A stretch of DNA of 64,000 bases from Firm-04 sp045628085 (GTDB taxonomy: Bacteria > Bacillota > Clostridia > Oscillospirales > Ruminococcaceae): contig JAZQOZ010000147.1 of the NCBI GenBank assembly GCA_045628085.1, positions 4,099 through 68,098 on the forward strand, read 5' to 3'. Below are positions 25,518 to 34,761 of this stretch, piece by piece (the first letter of the stretch is position 1; every line of letters starts with the position of its first letter). The notes under the pieces were generated by a model, which saw only the letters and a list, made by a program, of their open reading frames with translations, was not told the DNA's origin and searched no databases. The position numbers and the translations under genes were made by a program.

Positions 25518-25799
25518 TTACTTCTTTTCTATTTTCGCAAAGGGATTCTTCCACTTTGCATTGCCGTTAAAATACTGAAGCAGGAAACAGGCAAGCGTCG
25601 TGATCGTGGAAGCCTTGATAAGATAAACATAGTATGTTTTAGAAAGGAATGTGCAGATATTTGCAGCAGTGTCACCGCCAACACAGAAAGCTACAACAAA
25701 ACCGAAAAATCCAAGTCCGCCGAGGAACAGGCAAAGTGCAAGTGCGATTCCGATACACCATTCCAGCACGGATGCAATTTTTTGACATACGTTTTTCAT
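25518..25799 (-). CDS. Small two-helix membrane protein, possible TRAP partner
   Basis: 93 residues with two hydrophobic segments (about 13-40 and 57-76) and a basic C-terminus. It follows the TRAP large permease by 12 bp in the same direction, where a DctQ-like small permease often sits, but DctQ usually has four helices and about 160 residues. It may be a reduced or alternative partner. No homology is recognised. The upstream sequence has GGGGGTGC as a likely ribosome site. Confidence 0.6.
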   Translation of the reverse strand: MKNVCQKIASVLEWCIGIALALCLFLGGLGFFGFVVAFCVGGDTAANICTFLSKTYYVYLIKASTITTLACFLLQYFNGNAKWKNPFAKIEKK

Positions 25800-25811
25800 A
25801 TCTGCACCCCC

Positions 25812-27209
25812 TTATGCGCCCAGAATCGGCAGCCAGCCAAGCAGCACGATGACTTCCATCAGATACTGCACTGCAACCCACCACAGGTCATTCTTGATCG
25901 TTTTGCCCGGATCAGATTCCGCAATGGACATACCGGCATACATACCAAGTGCAAGCGGCGGTGTGATTCCGCACATAACGCCGCAGAAACACGGCAGCAT
26001 TGCGGCAACAACGACCGGATCTGCGCCCTGTGTATAGAACAGGCTGATAAACAATGTTCCGAAAATCGAAACCAGCGACGATCCCGGAATGACCATGCCC
26101 ATAAAGCAGGTAATGAACGGGATGACAAATGCCAGTCCGACACGTCCCATCTGAAGAGATTCAAGGTATGCACCAAGCTCGGTTGTTGCTTCGATCTCGG
26201 TAAAAAGTGCGCCGATCATGTAACCGAACAGACAGGTGCCGACAGTTGATGCGATACCGTTTGTGCTGCTGCTCAGCATCTTGATAATGTTCTTCGGGGT
26301 GACTGTTTTCTTATCCTTAAAGAGCATAACAATGATCGCATAGATTGCAGCAATACCGGCAACAAAATACAGAAGTGCGCTGGAATAAGCCTTTGCGCCG
26401 TCCTTGCCCAGACGATCGACAAAAATCGCCATATCCGGAAAAGACGTTGCATTATTGAAGAAGAAGTCAATGATAAACGGAGCAAGAATAATCAGCGGAA
26501 GGAGAAGTCCCTGCCAGTTATTCTTAAAGGTATCCTTCATGCTCGGGATCTTGGATCCTTCCATCGGTCTGATCTTGTAATATTTTACAAAGACAAAGAC
26601 CGTGATCAGACGAGCAAGGATGAACCACAGGGAGCATCCCCAGCAGACCATCCAGAATGAACCGATCGACATGGTATCCTCTACACCCTGCGCAGCCCAG
26701 AATGCTGTTAATGCACCGAGTGCCGCAACGATATTCGAGGACGGCGGGATCATGTTTCCGAGATAGCTTGCATTACTCTCAACATTCGCAGCAAGCTCAG
26801 GCGGATAACCGGATTCCTTCATTGCCTTGATCGTGATAACGCCGGTAGACATGACATTACCGGGACCGGAACCGGACAATGCACCCATAAATCCGGACGC
26901 AACAACAGCAGCATAGCCTGCACCGCCCGGCAGTTTGCCAAGCAGAGCAAGAATAAAATTAACAGCGCCGTCAATGATCTTTGTCTTGGTCATGATCGCG
27001 GACATTCCGATAAATACGATCATCGAATAAAGCAAAGATGTTGACAAGCCCTTGTCAATGAAGCTGCCCAGAGAGCCCCATGTTCCGGATACTGCGACCA
27101 GTATCAGAAATGCAAGTCCCATTGACTCCCAGATCGGTCTTTTGAACAGCATGAACCAGATGCAGATCACAGCCAGCATGATCAAAAGATAAACAAGTGA
27201 TATTGGCAT
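25812..27209 (-). CDS. TRAP-type transporter large permease (DctM-like)
   Basis: 465 residues, about 11-12 membrane segments. The family signature GALSGSGPGNVMSTG and AMKESGYPPELAANVE (near 105-135) matches DctM subunits of TRAP transporters for C4-dicarboxylates, sialic acid and other acids; MIPGSSLVSIFG and CGITPPLALG repeat it in the second half. ATG 27209 has AAGGGGAAG upstream; an in-frame start at 27266 is less likely. No substrate-binding DctP is in the window. The substrate may be an organic acid, and a link with the acid-handling enzymes at 5-13 kb is possible but unproven. Confidence 0.85.
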   Translation of the reverse strand: MPISLVYLLIMLAVICIWFMLFKRPIWESMGLAFLILVAVSGTWGSLGSFIDKGLSTSLLYSMIVFIGMSAIMTKTKIIDGAVNFILALLGKLPGGAGYAAVVASGFMGALSGSGPGNVMSTGVITIKAMKESGYPPELAANVESNASYLGNMIPPSSNIVAALGALTAFWAAQGVEDTMSIGSFWMVCWGCSLWFILARLITVFVFVKYYKIRPMEGSKIPSMKDTFKNNWQGLLLPLIILAPFIIDFFFNNATSFPDMAIFVDRLGKDGAKAYSSALLYFVAGIAAIYAIIVMLFKDKKTVTPKNIIKMLSSSTNGIASTVGTCLFGYMIGALFTEIEATTELGAYLESLQMGRVGLAFVIPFITCFMGMVIPGSSLVSIFGTLFISLFYTQGADPVVVAAMLPCFCGVMCGITPPLALGMYAGMSIAESDPGKTIKNDLWWVAVQYLMEVIVLLGWLPILGA

Positions 27210-27360
27210 ATTTGACTTCCCCTTTTCAGTATTTATATTCATCCGGACGCATCCGGAAAAATACAACAGAAAAAATCAGCGGATCACCGCTGCGATCAAT
27301 ATAATATGTCAATCAGATATCATTTTGTATAGAAATGTAAATAAGCACAGTAACATTACC

Positions 27361-27389
27361 ATTATATCACCGTATCATATAATTGTCAA
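27361..27389 (-). promoter_or_regulatory. Promoter of the TRAP pair
   Basis: Minus-strand TTGACA (27389-27384), 17-bp spacer, TATAAT (27366-27361). About 150 bp upstream of the permease. Confidence 0.75.
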
Positions 27390-27460
27390 TAGGAAAATCA
27401 AATAAAATCTGCATATATTCTGAAAAGATCATAAACCCGCTATTTCATCAGATTCCCCTA

Positions 27461-27489
27461 TTGCATTCACTGCATCTATATGATATAAT
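27461..27489 (+). promoter_or_regulatory. Promoter of the dockerin/C39 gene
   Basis: TTGCAT (27461-27466), 17-bp spacer and TATAAT (27484-27489), about 47 bp before the gene. It is divergent from the TRAP promoter; the 326-bp gap 27210-27535 holds only these. Confidence 0.65.
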
Positions 27490-27535
27490 AGATAATAGGT
27501 TCATTTCACCATACTTTCAGACGAGGTATATTACT

Positions 27536-28771
27536 ATGATACATCCACTCAGAAAACTCCTGTCAGCCGGTGCCGCATTCGTCATGATGCTCGGCAGCAT
27601 TCCGGCGATACCGGCAGCCGCAGCTGATGCGGTCACGCTGAAAAGCGGCATCTGGATGCTCGAAAAAGGCACGGACAAACTCTATTACCTGCTCAAAGAA
27701 GACGGAAAAGGTGAGATCTGCGCCGGCAAAAAGCATTCCCCCATTGCATATACACAGGCAGACAGCAAAGTCACGATCTCCTATTTACAGGAAAACCGGA
27801 TCCCGGAACAGCTTTCTCTGCGTATACAGGATGATACATATTATGCACAGATCGCTGACAGCGAATACCGGATGATCTATCTCCAGCCCGTGACCGAAGC
27901 GGACAGCACACGCTGTTTCACACCCGGCGACATGACACAGGACGGAAACTTCTCGATTTACGATTCTACGTTGGTTCTGCGGTATCTGATCGGGACATAT
28001 CCGATGTCGAATGTGCAGATGACACTTGCAGATTTTAACAACGATCATGTTGTCAACGCGACTGATCTCACACTGATCAAGCAGGCTTTGATTGATCCCT
28101 CAAAGCAGCCGGATGAACCGGACGAGCCTGATGAACCGGATGTCCCCGATGAGCCCGACGAGCCAGTGATCGAACAGAAGGTCATGCTGAACGCGATCGA
28201 ATATAATCAGCATCCCGCCTATCCGACCGGATGCGAAAGCATCGCGCTTTACATCCTGCTGAAATACTATGACACGGATGTCACACCTGCGCAGATCATC
28301 GAGGCACTGCCAAAAGGACCGCTGCCTTCTCAAAGCAACGGCGCGTTGTACGGTGCAAATCCGGAGCGTGAATTTGTCGGTGATCCGACTACAAATTATT
28401 CCTACGGCGTATTCAATGCACCGATCGCACAGACGGCAGAGCTGTTCCGCGCCGGTGTCATTACCGAAAAGAACGTACCTTTAGAAGCGATTTTTCCGAT
28501 CATCAGCAGCGGACAGCCTGTGATCGCGTGGTACACCACAACACCGGACCGCGATATCATATACAAAAACTCGTGGTACGATTACGAGACAGGCGAACTC
28601 ATCAAATGGCCGGGCGGTGAACACGCTGTCGTGGTCTGCGGATACGATCTGGATGCAGGAACACTCACCTATCGCGATCCGAATACAGGCGGAAGCAACA
28701 CGCTCCCGATCGAGAAATTCCGAAAAATCTACGACGAACTCGGCGGCAGGATCGTATATTACAATGAATAA
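27536..28771 (+). CDS. Secreted dockerin protein with C39-like peptidase domain
   Basis: 411 residues. A signal peptide (about 1-27, ending IPAIPAAAA), a domain of about 100 residues, a type I dockerin (about 128-185; the two Ca-binding loops are DMTQDGNFSIYDS and DFNNDHVVNATDL), an acidic Pro/Asp/Glu linker of DEP repeats (about 190-215), then a papain-like C39_2 domain to the end. Its catalytic cysteine is in YPTGCESIAL, its histidine in GGEHAVVVCGYD and the Asn/Asp in YRDPN. The dockerin would dock it to a cohesin on the cell surface or a scaffoldin. The role of the peptidase is unknown. GAGG ribosome site before ATG 27536. Confidence 0.85.
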   Translation: MIHPLRKLLSAGAAFVMMLGSIPAIPAAAADAVTLKSGIWMLEKGTDKLYYLLKEDGKGEICAGKKHSPIAYTQADSKVTISYLQENRIPEQLSLRIQDDTYYAQIADSEYRMIYLQPVTEADSTRCFTPGDMTQDGNFSIYDSTLVLRYLIGTYPMSNVQMTLADFNNDHVVNATDLTLIKQALIDPSKQPDEPDEPDEPDVPDEPDEPVIEQKVMLNAIEYNQHPAYPTGCESIALYILLKYYDTDVTPAQIIEALPKGPLPSQSNGALYGANPEREFVGDPTTNYSYGVFNAPIAQTAELFRAGVITEKNVPLEAIFPIISSGQPVIAWYTTTPDRDIIYKNSWYDYETGELIKWPGGEHAVVVCGYDLDAGTLTYRDPNTGGSNTLPIEKFRKIYDELGGRIVYYNE

Positions 28772-28775
28772 AATG

Positions 28776-28807
28776 AACGGAGTCTGTGATAAAACAGACT
28801 CCGTTTT
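28776..28807. terminator. Bidirectional terminator
   Basis: A 12-bp stem (AACGGAGTCTGT, 28776-28787, with 28794-28805), 6-nt loop, then TTTTT. It separates the C39 gene from the convergent helical protein gene. Confidence 0.78.
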
Positions 28808-28818
28808 TCATAGATGAT

Positions 28819-29328
28819 TCAATTTCGCCAAGCCTTTGCAACATCAGCAGCCTTATGCAGACGATTGCCGAGTGCATAGATATTATCATAGAAAACCGTC
28901 AGGCTTTCACCGCCGGAACGTACAAAATCCGTAATCAGAGTGCCGTAGCACTGCGTGGTCATAACCTTCAGCGAAGCCGCACCGCGTTCGCAGATGTCAT
29001 AAACATCGTGGATCAGAATAGAGGACAGAAACTTTCGTCTGTTCATTTCAAATTTCAGCCAGCGGACAGCGAAATCCCATTCCTTTTCACAGCCGTATTT
29101 CTCAGCTGCATAAGGTGTATCATTCAGCGCAGCATCCACAAGGCTTGCATACAGCCAAACGGAAGCAGCCAGCGACATATCGCTGCGGTCGCGTGCAGAG
29201 ATGTTTTCTTCCTTGTACGCCTTGAAAAACAAGTTGTCTATCTCCGTCAGAAGTGTTTTTTTCTTCACAGATTGCGGAATAACCGTTTGAATGGTCTGTA
29301 TTACATTCGGTACCTGAAATATAGTCAT
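28819..29328 (-). CDS. Hypothetical helical protein
   Basis: 169 residues, predicted all-helical, with no signal peptide or membrane segment and no recognised motif. It has own promoter and a clear ribosome site (AAGGGGAA, 8-9 nt from ATG). It is a single-gene unit between convergent terminators. Function unknown; no evidence of phage origin. Confidence 0.75.
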   Translation of the reverse strand: MTIFQVPNVIQTIQTVIPQSVKKKTLLTEIDNLFFKAYKEENISARDRSDMSLAASVWLYASLVDAALNDTPYAAEKYGCEKEWDFAVRWLKFEMNRRKFLSSILIHDVYDICERGAASLKVMTTQCYGTLITDFVRSGGESLTVFYDNIYALGNRLHKAADVAKAWRN

Positions 29329-29367
29329 AACGATTCCCCTTTCATGTTGAGAAAATGATCCACAATC

Positions 29368-29396
29368 AGCATATCACATATTTGGTAAATTGTCAA
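29368..29396 (-). promoter_or_regulatory. Promoter of the hypothetical helical gene
   Basis: Minus-strand TTGACA (29396-29391), 17-bp spacer, TATGCT (29373-29368), about 40 bp upstream of the gene. Confidence 0.7.
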
Positions 29397-29830
29397 TGTG
29401 CATTTTTAACAAAACACAGTACATCCGTTTGGGCAAAAAAATACGCCCTCCTGCGGGCAGAGAGGTACACGCAGGAGAGCTGTTCCGATTGACCGGCATA
29501 CCCGGCACTGAGAAAGGATGTAATCCAACACCTTTGTATGTGCATCTACAAAGATGTTCTGTACAATATAAATATAGCATATCTGCTGAATAAAATCTAG
29601 TTCAAAATTGCGGTATTCGAGTTGTTCGGCGGAAGAAAAACGCAGTGAAAACAAAGGATCAATCATGATGCATAGTGTCAATAATCGCGTATCTGCGCAG
29701 CTTTCGCAATCAAGTGCCTTGTACACACAGATTCGGCAAATATTACAAATCACAATTATTGAGCAAACCACAGCATATTGCACATATTCGCAACCTGTAT
29801 GCGCAGGATATTCGTTTGTATATACTTAAA
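29397..29830. other. Non-coding gap before the xylose operon
   Basis: This is the core of a 656-bp gap between genes. A hairpin (CTCCTGCG, 29448-29455, with 29470-29477) is the only clear structure. Open frames in it lack ribosome sites and family signs. Two hairpin terminators follow on its right side. I see nothing else in it. Confidence 0.4.
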
Positions 29831-29872
29831 AATGAGATCCGTGTTCAGCACATCTGCACACCGGATCTCATT
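29831..29872. terminator. Hairpin, possible terminator
   Basis: An 11-bp stem (AATGAGATCCG, 29831-29841, with 29862-29872) and 20-nt loop, followed by TTTTC on the plus strand and T-rich sequence on the minus strand. It backs up the adjacent hairpin at 29887. Confidence 0.5.
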
Positions 29873-29886
29873 TTCTATAAAAGCAC

Positions 29887-29920
29887 CCAACCCGTCTGAC
29901 GCAGCATTCAGACGGGTTGG
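29887..29920 (-). terminator. Terminator of the xylose/ABC operon
   Basis: A 13-bp perfect stem (CCAACCCGTCTGA, 29887-29899, with 29908-29920), 8-nt loop, then GTGCTTTTAT on the minus strand. It lies about 65 bp past the last ABC permease gene. Confidence 0.72.
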
Positions 29921-29984
29921 AAACATGGAAATGAAGTAGAGAGGGGGAAACTTACCAGATTACTGGTATATGAAGGAATAGGGA

Positions 29985-30836
29985 TTATTCCTTGACACCA
30001 CCGAGAGCTACACCCGCGATGATATACTTCGAGAGAAGGAAGTAGATCACGAAAATCGGGAGAACTGTCAGCAGAAGTCCGAGGTAAACTGCGCCGTACT
30101 CAGTCTTATACATATCACCGTTGAGCTGGGCGACCATCATCGGCATTGTCCACTTGTTCTTATCAGTGAGAAGAATCATCGGGATGAACAGGTTATTCCA
30201 CTGGGAAACGAAAATGAAGATAGCCTGTGTTGCCATGCCGGGCTTACAAAGCGGAAGTACGATCTTATTGAAGGTCAGGAATTCTCCTGCACCGTCAATA
30301 CGCGCAGACTGTACGATCTCCATCGGCAGAGCCGGGATCATGTATTGCCGCATGAAGAATACCGTCGCAGGCGCGGCGATCGCAGGCAGGATCAGCGCTG
30401 CAAAATTATTCGTCATACCGATCTTATACATGAACTGGTAGAAACCGATCGAAGAAACAGTTGCCGGGATCATCATGATTGCCATAATCATTGCGAAGAA
30501 AGCCTTTTTCACTTTCCAGTCATAAGCAACGACTGCATAAGCGGTCAGCGTCGAGAAATAGACGCTCAGAAGGGTTGCACAGACAGCAATAATTGCGGAA
30601 TTGAAGAAACCAGACAGCGGGTGGAACGTTTTTGTCGTCAGAACGTGCATATTGTTCATCAGATACTTAGAAGGGATGAACGAGATCGCGTGTGCCTGAA
30701 TCTGCGCGGAACTTCTCGTTGCATTCACGATCATAACGATGAACGGGAACAGGCTCAGAATAGCCAGAAGAATACAGACAACATACTGAAAAATTCTGTA
30801 TGCAAGGGCGCCGTTACGGTTTGATGCTTTGCTCAT
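29985..30836 (-). CDS. Carbohydrate ABC transporter permease (MalG-like)
   Basis: 283 residues, six hydrophobic segments. Inner-membrane permease of a CUT1-type sugar importer. The cytoplasmic EAA-like motif is AARIDGAGEFLTFNKIVLPLCKPG (read as EAA...G...IxLP; positions about 190-213). It overlaps the partner permease by 4 bp. No ATPase is encoded here, as is usual for Firmicutes, where a shared MsmK-type ATPase acts. Confidence 0.92.
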   Translation of the reverse strand: MSKASNRNGALAYRIFQYVVCILLAILSLFPFIVMIVNATRSSAQIQAHAISFIPSKYLMNNMHVLTTKTFHPLSGFFNSAIIAVCATLLSVYFSTLTAYAVVAYDWKVKKAFFAMIMAIMMIPATVSSIGFYQFMYKIGMTNNFAALILPAIAAPATVFFMRQYMIPALPMEIVQSARIDGAGEFLTFNKIVLPLCKPGMATQAIFIFVSQWNNLFIPMILLTDKNKWTMPMMVAQLNGDMYKTEYGAVYLGLLLTVLPIFVIYFLLSKYIIAGVALGGVKE

Positions 30837-31810
30837 ATCACGGACATCCCCTTTCTTCTTTTCTTCATATCAGCCTTCTTGAGCTTTTCTGCAGCGATCG
30901 CGTCCTTATCACGCATGATATAGAACAGAATAGCAGAGCATACGCTGATAATGATGAACATGATGATACTTGCAGCAGCAGCCTGACCAAAGAGCTGCTT
31001 GCCGGTAAATGCCTTATCGTAGATAAAGACACTTGTTGTGGTGGTTGCCATGTCAGGACCGCCGCGGTTAAACAGCTTCGGAACGTCGAACATATTCAGA
31101 CCGCCGATGAGGCTCGTAACAAGCGTATAGAGCAGAACGGTCTTGAGGTTCGGAATTGTGATCTTGAAGAAGATCTGCGCACTGTTCGCGCCGTCAATAT
31201 CCGCTGCCTCGTAGATATCAGGGCTGATACCGAGAACACCGGAGATCAGGACGATCATCGTATTGCCGTACCAGATCCAGAACTGGATGAATGCAACGAT
31301 GAGCTGAGAAGCAGTCTTATTGACAATGAAGTTATAAGTTGTTTCAATAATGCCTGCGCCCTTCAGGATCTCGTTGATCGGGCCGTTCGGATAACCGAAC
31401 AATGCATTAAAGAGAATTGCTATGGTTGCAGCCGTAATGATATTCGGCATATAGAACAGGACTTTGAAGAAGCCCTGTCCCTTGATGGTCACACGGCGTG
31501 CGGTAAACCACGCAGTCAGCACCATTGCAAGTGTGATCTGCGGGATAAAATTCATAATCCAGAGTTTCACCGTATTCTTGAGGCTGGTGAGAAATGTCTG
31601 GTTTGTCAGAATTTTTCTGAAATTACCAAACGGTTCCTCAAGAAGCTTGATTTCATTTCCGACACCGTGTGCATCCGTAAATGCAAGCACGAACGTATAT
31701 ACGGTCGGATACAGCGTAAATATCAAGAAGATAATAACAAACGGAAGTGCAAATAAATAGCCGTACTTGGCATAAGACATTCCTTTGAGATGCTTTTGGC
31801 TACCAGTCAA
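30833..31810 (-). CDS. Carbohydrate ABC transporter permease (MalF-like)
   Basis: 325 residues from TTG 31810, chosen because GAAAGGAGG lies 9 nt upstream; an in-frame ATG further upstream (31855) has no site and falls in the intergenic hairpin. Six membrane segments and the EAA loop YEAADIDGANSAQIFFKITIP-like stretch. It forms the heterodimeric channel with the MalG-like subunit. It follows the solute-binding protein after a stem-loop at 31844. Confidence 0.9.
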   Translation of the reverse strand: MTGSQKHLKGMSYAKYGYLFALPFVIIFLIFTLYPTVYTFVLAFTDAHGVGNEIKLLEEPFGNFRKILTNQTFLTSLKNTVKLWIMNFIPQITLAMVLTAWFTARRVTIKGQGFFKVLFYMPNIITAATIAILFNALFGYPNGPINEILKGAGIIETTYNFIVNKTASQLIVAFIQFWIWYGNTMIVLISGVLGISPDIYEAADIDGANSAQIFFKITIPNLKTVLLYTLVTSLIGGLNMFDVPKLFNRGGPDMATTTTSVFIYDKAFTGKQLFGQAAAASIIMFIIISVCSAILFYIMRDKDAIAAEKLKKADMKKRRKGMSVI

Positions 31811-31843
31811 AGTAAATGCCTCCTTTCGGAAGCTGCTTCCGGA

Positions 31844-31871
31844 GCGGAGCGCCATTAGGGTGACGCTCCGC
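31844..31871 (-). promoter_or_regulatory. Intergenic stem-loop after the binding protein
   Basis: An 8-bp GC-rich stem (GCGGAGCG, 31844-31851, with 31864-31871) in the 116-bp gap between the binding-protein and MalF genes, without a T-tract. Such a hairpin could stabilise the binding-protein message or act as a partial attenuator, giving more binding protein than permease. Confidence 0.45.
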
Positions 31872-31926
31872 CCTCAGCAGCGAATTTATGCTAAGGTTTC
31901 AGGATCAAACGTGCAATTTGGAAAAA

Positions 31927-33327
31927 TTACTCAGCAGCTTCGATATCGAGCTTGTCAGAAACAGCCTGCTTGAAGTCCTTGATTGCATCTTCACGGGACT
32001 TGTTGCCTGCGGTGTACTGACGAACCTGATCACGCCACTCAGCGTTGATAGCCTCATCATACGGAGTGAGGTTCTTACCGTTTGCGTTGTCGTTCGCCGG
32101 AACGAATACGTCAAACATATTCTGACCGCCGAGGATCTCAACTTCACCGTTGGACTTCTCCATGACGACAGAGGAAGCAACTGCGTCCTTTGTACCGCCT
32201 TCGCCGTACAGAGTGCCGTTTGCCCACATATACTGGAGGCCATCTTCATCAGTGTTCAGGGTGATCCACTCGATGATCTTACCGACAGCTTCCTTCTTGT
32301 CGCTGTCCTTGCAGCCGAGAACCCATGTGCCGCCCCAGAAGAAGCCGACAGGCGGTTCGCAGACTGCCCAGTCACCGAATGTATCGTGGACGTTGTCCTT
32401 CATGGTGTAGTTGATCAGCCATGCCGGGCCGAAGAAGCCGAGGATACCCTTATCGCCGGTACCAGCCATATCAGCATACCAGCTGTCGGTCCAGTCCTGA
32501 GTATCGTTGTGGTAGCCGTTGTCCTTCAGAGTCTTGGACAGATCGAGGAATGCCTCACGCTTTGCGTCGATGACGAGCTTGTCATCAACAACCCACGGCT
32601 GATCGGAGCTGTTCTCAACAGCGTGCCACATATCGCCGTCACCGGAGCAGATGCCGTAGCCCTTTGCCTTCAGCTTCTCAGCTGCCTCAAAGAACTTCTC
32701 CCAGCCCGGTCCGATTTCCTTCTGGACGGTAGCCGGATCATCAGAACCGAAAACGTCCTTAGCGATGGAACGACGATAGATGAAAGCACCGCCGGTTGCC
32801 TGATAGCCCAGACCAACGAGCTTGCCGTCATTGTTGGTACCGATATCAACAGTGTACTGTGCGATACCAGCAGACTCAACCTGGCTGATATCAATGCCGA
32901 GGTCCTCATACGGAGCAACGTACTTGGAGCCTTCGCCCTGAGTGTACTTCTTTACGAATGCAGCTTCTGCAGCGAACATATCAACGCTGCCGTCTGCCAG
33001 AGCCTGATCCAGAGCCGGCTGATATTCCTGGTTCGTGGTCGGGATCTGAGTATCATTGATGGTGTAACCGAAATCCGGGTGCAGCTCAACATACTTCTTG
33101 ACCATGTCCGGAACTTCGTTTGTGAAAGCGTACAGGTTGATAACGCCCTTTTCACCCTCAGCAACGGACTCGGACTCAGATTCAGATTCTGCTTCAGAAG
33201 AAGATTCTGCCTCAGAAGAAGACTGTGCCTCAGAGCTGGAGCTGTCAGCTGTGCTGGTGGAATCACCGCAAGCGGTGAAGCTGAGCATAAGGCTCAGAGC
33301 TGCGATAAGAGAAAGTGCCTTTTTCAT
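31927..33327 (-). CDS. Extracellular sugar-binding lipoprotein
   Basis: 466 residues. Lipoprotein signal peptide with lipobox LSFTAC (Cys20), then a Ser/Glu-rich linker (about 22-60) and the family 1 solute-binding fold. It would bind a sugar or oligosaccharide and hand it to the two permeases. Its place just downstream of xylA and a GH3 enzyme suggests xylose or xylo-oligosaccharides. Start supported by CTAGGAGGAT. Confidence 0.9.
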   Translation of the reverse strand: MKKALSLIAALSLMLSFTACGDSTSTADSSSSEAQSSSEAESSSEAESESESESVAEGEKGVINLYAFTNEVPDMVKKYVELHPDFGYTINDTQIPTTNQEYQPALDQALADGSVDMFAAEAAFVKKYTQGEGSKYVAPYEDLGIDISQVESAGIAQYTVDIGTNNDGKLVGLGYQATGGAFIYRRSIAKDVFGSDDPATVQKEIGPGWEKFFEAAEKLKAKGYGICSGDGDMWHAVENSSDQPWVVDDKLVIDAKREAFLDLSKTLKDNGYHNDTQDWTDSWYADMAGTGDKGILGFFGPAWLINYTMKDNVHDTFGDWAVCEPPVGFFWGGTWVLGCKDSDKKEAVGKIIEWITLNTDEDGLQYMWANGTLYGEGGTKDAVASSVVMEKSNGEVEILGGQNMFDVFVPANDNANGKNLTPYDEAINAEWRDQVRQYTAGNKSREDAIKDFKQAVSDKLDIEAAE

Positions 33328-33414
33328 AATTCATCCTCCTAGTGCTGTATAAAGCAAATTTATACGGGGTTTCCGCCGGTCAGGTCAGCGGAAATATTTG
33401 CACAGCCTGCCTGA

Positions 33415-34737
33415 TTACAGGCTGAACAAGACGTTGTTTACGATGGATTCGAGAAGTTCCTGTCTGCCGCTTGTGAGGGAATCCGTGACCTCACCCTTCT
33501 TGATTGCGTAGTCGCTCAGTGCCTTGAGATCAACCTTGCCGTCGATAATATCCTTACCGATGCCGGTTGTCCAGCTTGCATAACGGTCTGCAACGAACTT
33601 ATCAAGTCTGCCGTCTGCGATCAGAGCGCGTGCAGCCTTGAAGCCGAGTGCGAATGCATCCATACCTGCGATGTAGGAGAGGAAGATATCTTCCGGAGTG
33701 AAGCTGCCGCGGCGAGCCTTTGCATCGAAGTTCAGACCGCCGTTGGTGAAGCCGCCTGCCTTGATGACCTCATACATACAGAGTGTGGTGTCATAGACAT
33801 TGGTCGGGAACTGGTCGGTATCCCAGCCGAGGAGCGGATCGCCCTGGTTTGCGTCGATCGAACCGAAGAAGCCGTTGACACGGGCAACATCAAGTTCATG
33901 CTGGAAGGTATGCTGTGCAAGTGTTGCGTGGTTTGCCTCAATGTTCATCTTGAAGTCCTTATCAAGACCGTACTTTCTGAGGAAGCCCATAACAGTTGCG
34001 GTATCAAAATCATACTGATGCTTGGTCGGCTCCTTCGGCTTCGGCTCGATGTAGAAATCGCCGTCGAAACCAATGCTTCTGCCGTAATCAACAGCCAGAT
34101 GCATCAGACGAGCCATATTGTCAAGCTCAAGTCCCATATCGGTGTTCAGCAGTGTCTCATAGCCCTCACGGCCGCCCCAGAACACATAGCCCTTACCGCC
34201 GAGCTGAACGGTTGCGTCGAGCGCAGCCTTGATCTGTGCAGCAGCATAAGCAAAGACATCAGCGGACGGAGAAGTGCCTGCACCGTGCATATAGCGCGGA
34301 TGATCGAAGCACTTTGCAGTACCCCAGAGGAGCTTTTTGCCGGTTTCCTTCTGCTTCTTTTCGAGGTAATCAACGATGACCTGGAGCTTCTCGTTGGATT
34401 CGCCGAGATTTGCGTACTCCGGAGAGAGGTCACGGTCATGGAAGCAGTAGTAGTCAATGGAGAGCTTATCCATGATCTCGAAAGCGGCATCGACCTTTGC
34501 CTTTGCTCTTGCATCCGGATCAGACTCACCCCAAGTCTTGTCAGCAGTACCGACACCGAACATATCTGTGCCGTCGCCGCCCATTGTATGCCACCAGCTC
34601 AGTGCAAACTTCAGATGCTCACGCATCGGCTTGCCGTCGATGATCTCATCGGGGTTGTAGTACTTGAATGCAAGGTCATTCTTGGAATCCTTGCCCTCAA
34701 AGGGGATCTTGCCGATATTCGGGAAAAATTCGCTCAT
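33415..34737 (-). CDS. xylA: Xylose isomerase
   Basis: 440 residues, the length of the class II enzyme. D-xylose to D-xylulose. Signature segments: SWWHTMGGDGTDMFG (metal/substrate region), YIEPKPKEPTKHQYD with catalytic Glu and Lys, IEANHATLAQHTFQHEL and GSIDANQGDPLLGWDTDQF (metal ligands). No xylulokinase gene is in the window. Gap to the GH3 gene is 24 bp. Confidence 0.97.
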   Translation of the reverse strand: MSEFFPNIGKIPFEGKDSKNDLAFKYYNPDEIIDGKPMREHLKFALSWWHTMGGDGTDMFGVGTADKTWGESDPDARAKAKVDAAFEIMDKLSIDYYCFHDRDLSPEYANLGESNEKLQVIVDYLEKKQKETGKKLLWGTAKCFDHPRYMHGAGTSPSADVFAYAAAQIKAALDATVQLGGKGYVFWGGREGYETLLNTDMGLELDNMARLMHLAVDYGRSIGFDGDFYIEPKPKEPTKHQYDFDTATVMGFLRKYGLDKDFKMNIEANHATLAQHTFQHELDVARVNGFFGSIDANQGDPLLGWDTDQFPTNVYDTTLCMYEVIKAGGFTNGGLNFDAKARRGSFTPEDIFLSYIAGMDAFALGFKAARALIADGRLDKFVADRYASWTTGIGKDIIDGKVDLKALSDYAIKKGEVTDSLTSGRQELLESIVNNVLFSL

Positions 34738-34761
34738 GATAAAGTTCCTCCGTTCAAAAAA

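Noticed and set aside
29406..29783. 125-residue minus-strand frame in a gap
   Set aside because: Cys/Ile-rich, no ribosome site, no family; regarded as chance.
31888..33342. 484-residue plus-strand frame
   Set aside because: Antisense to the sugar-binding lipoprotein; the composition is an artefact of codon use on the other strand.
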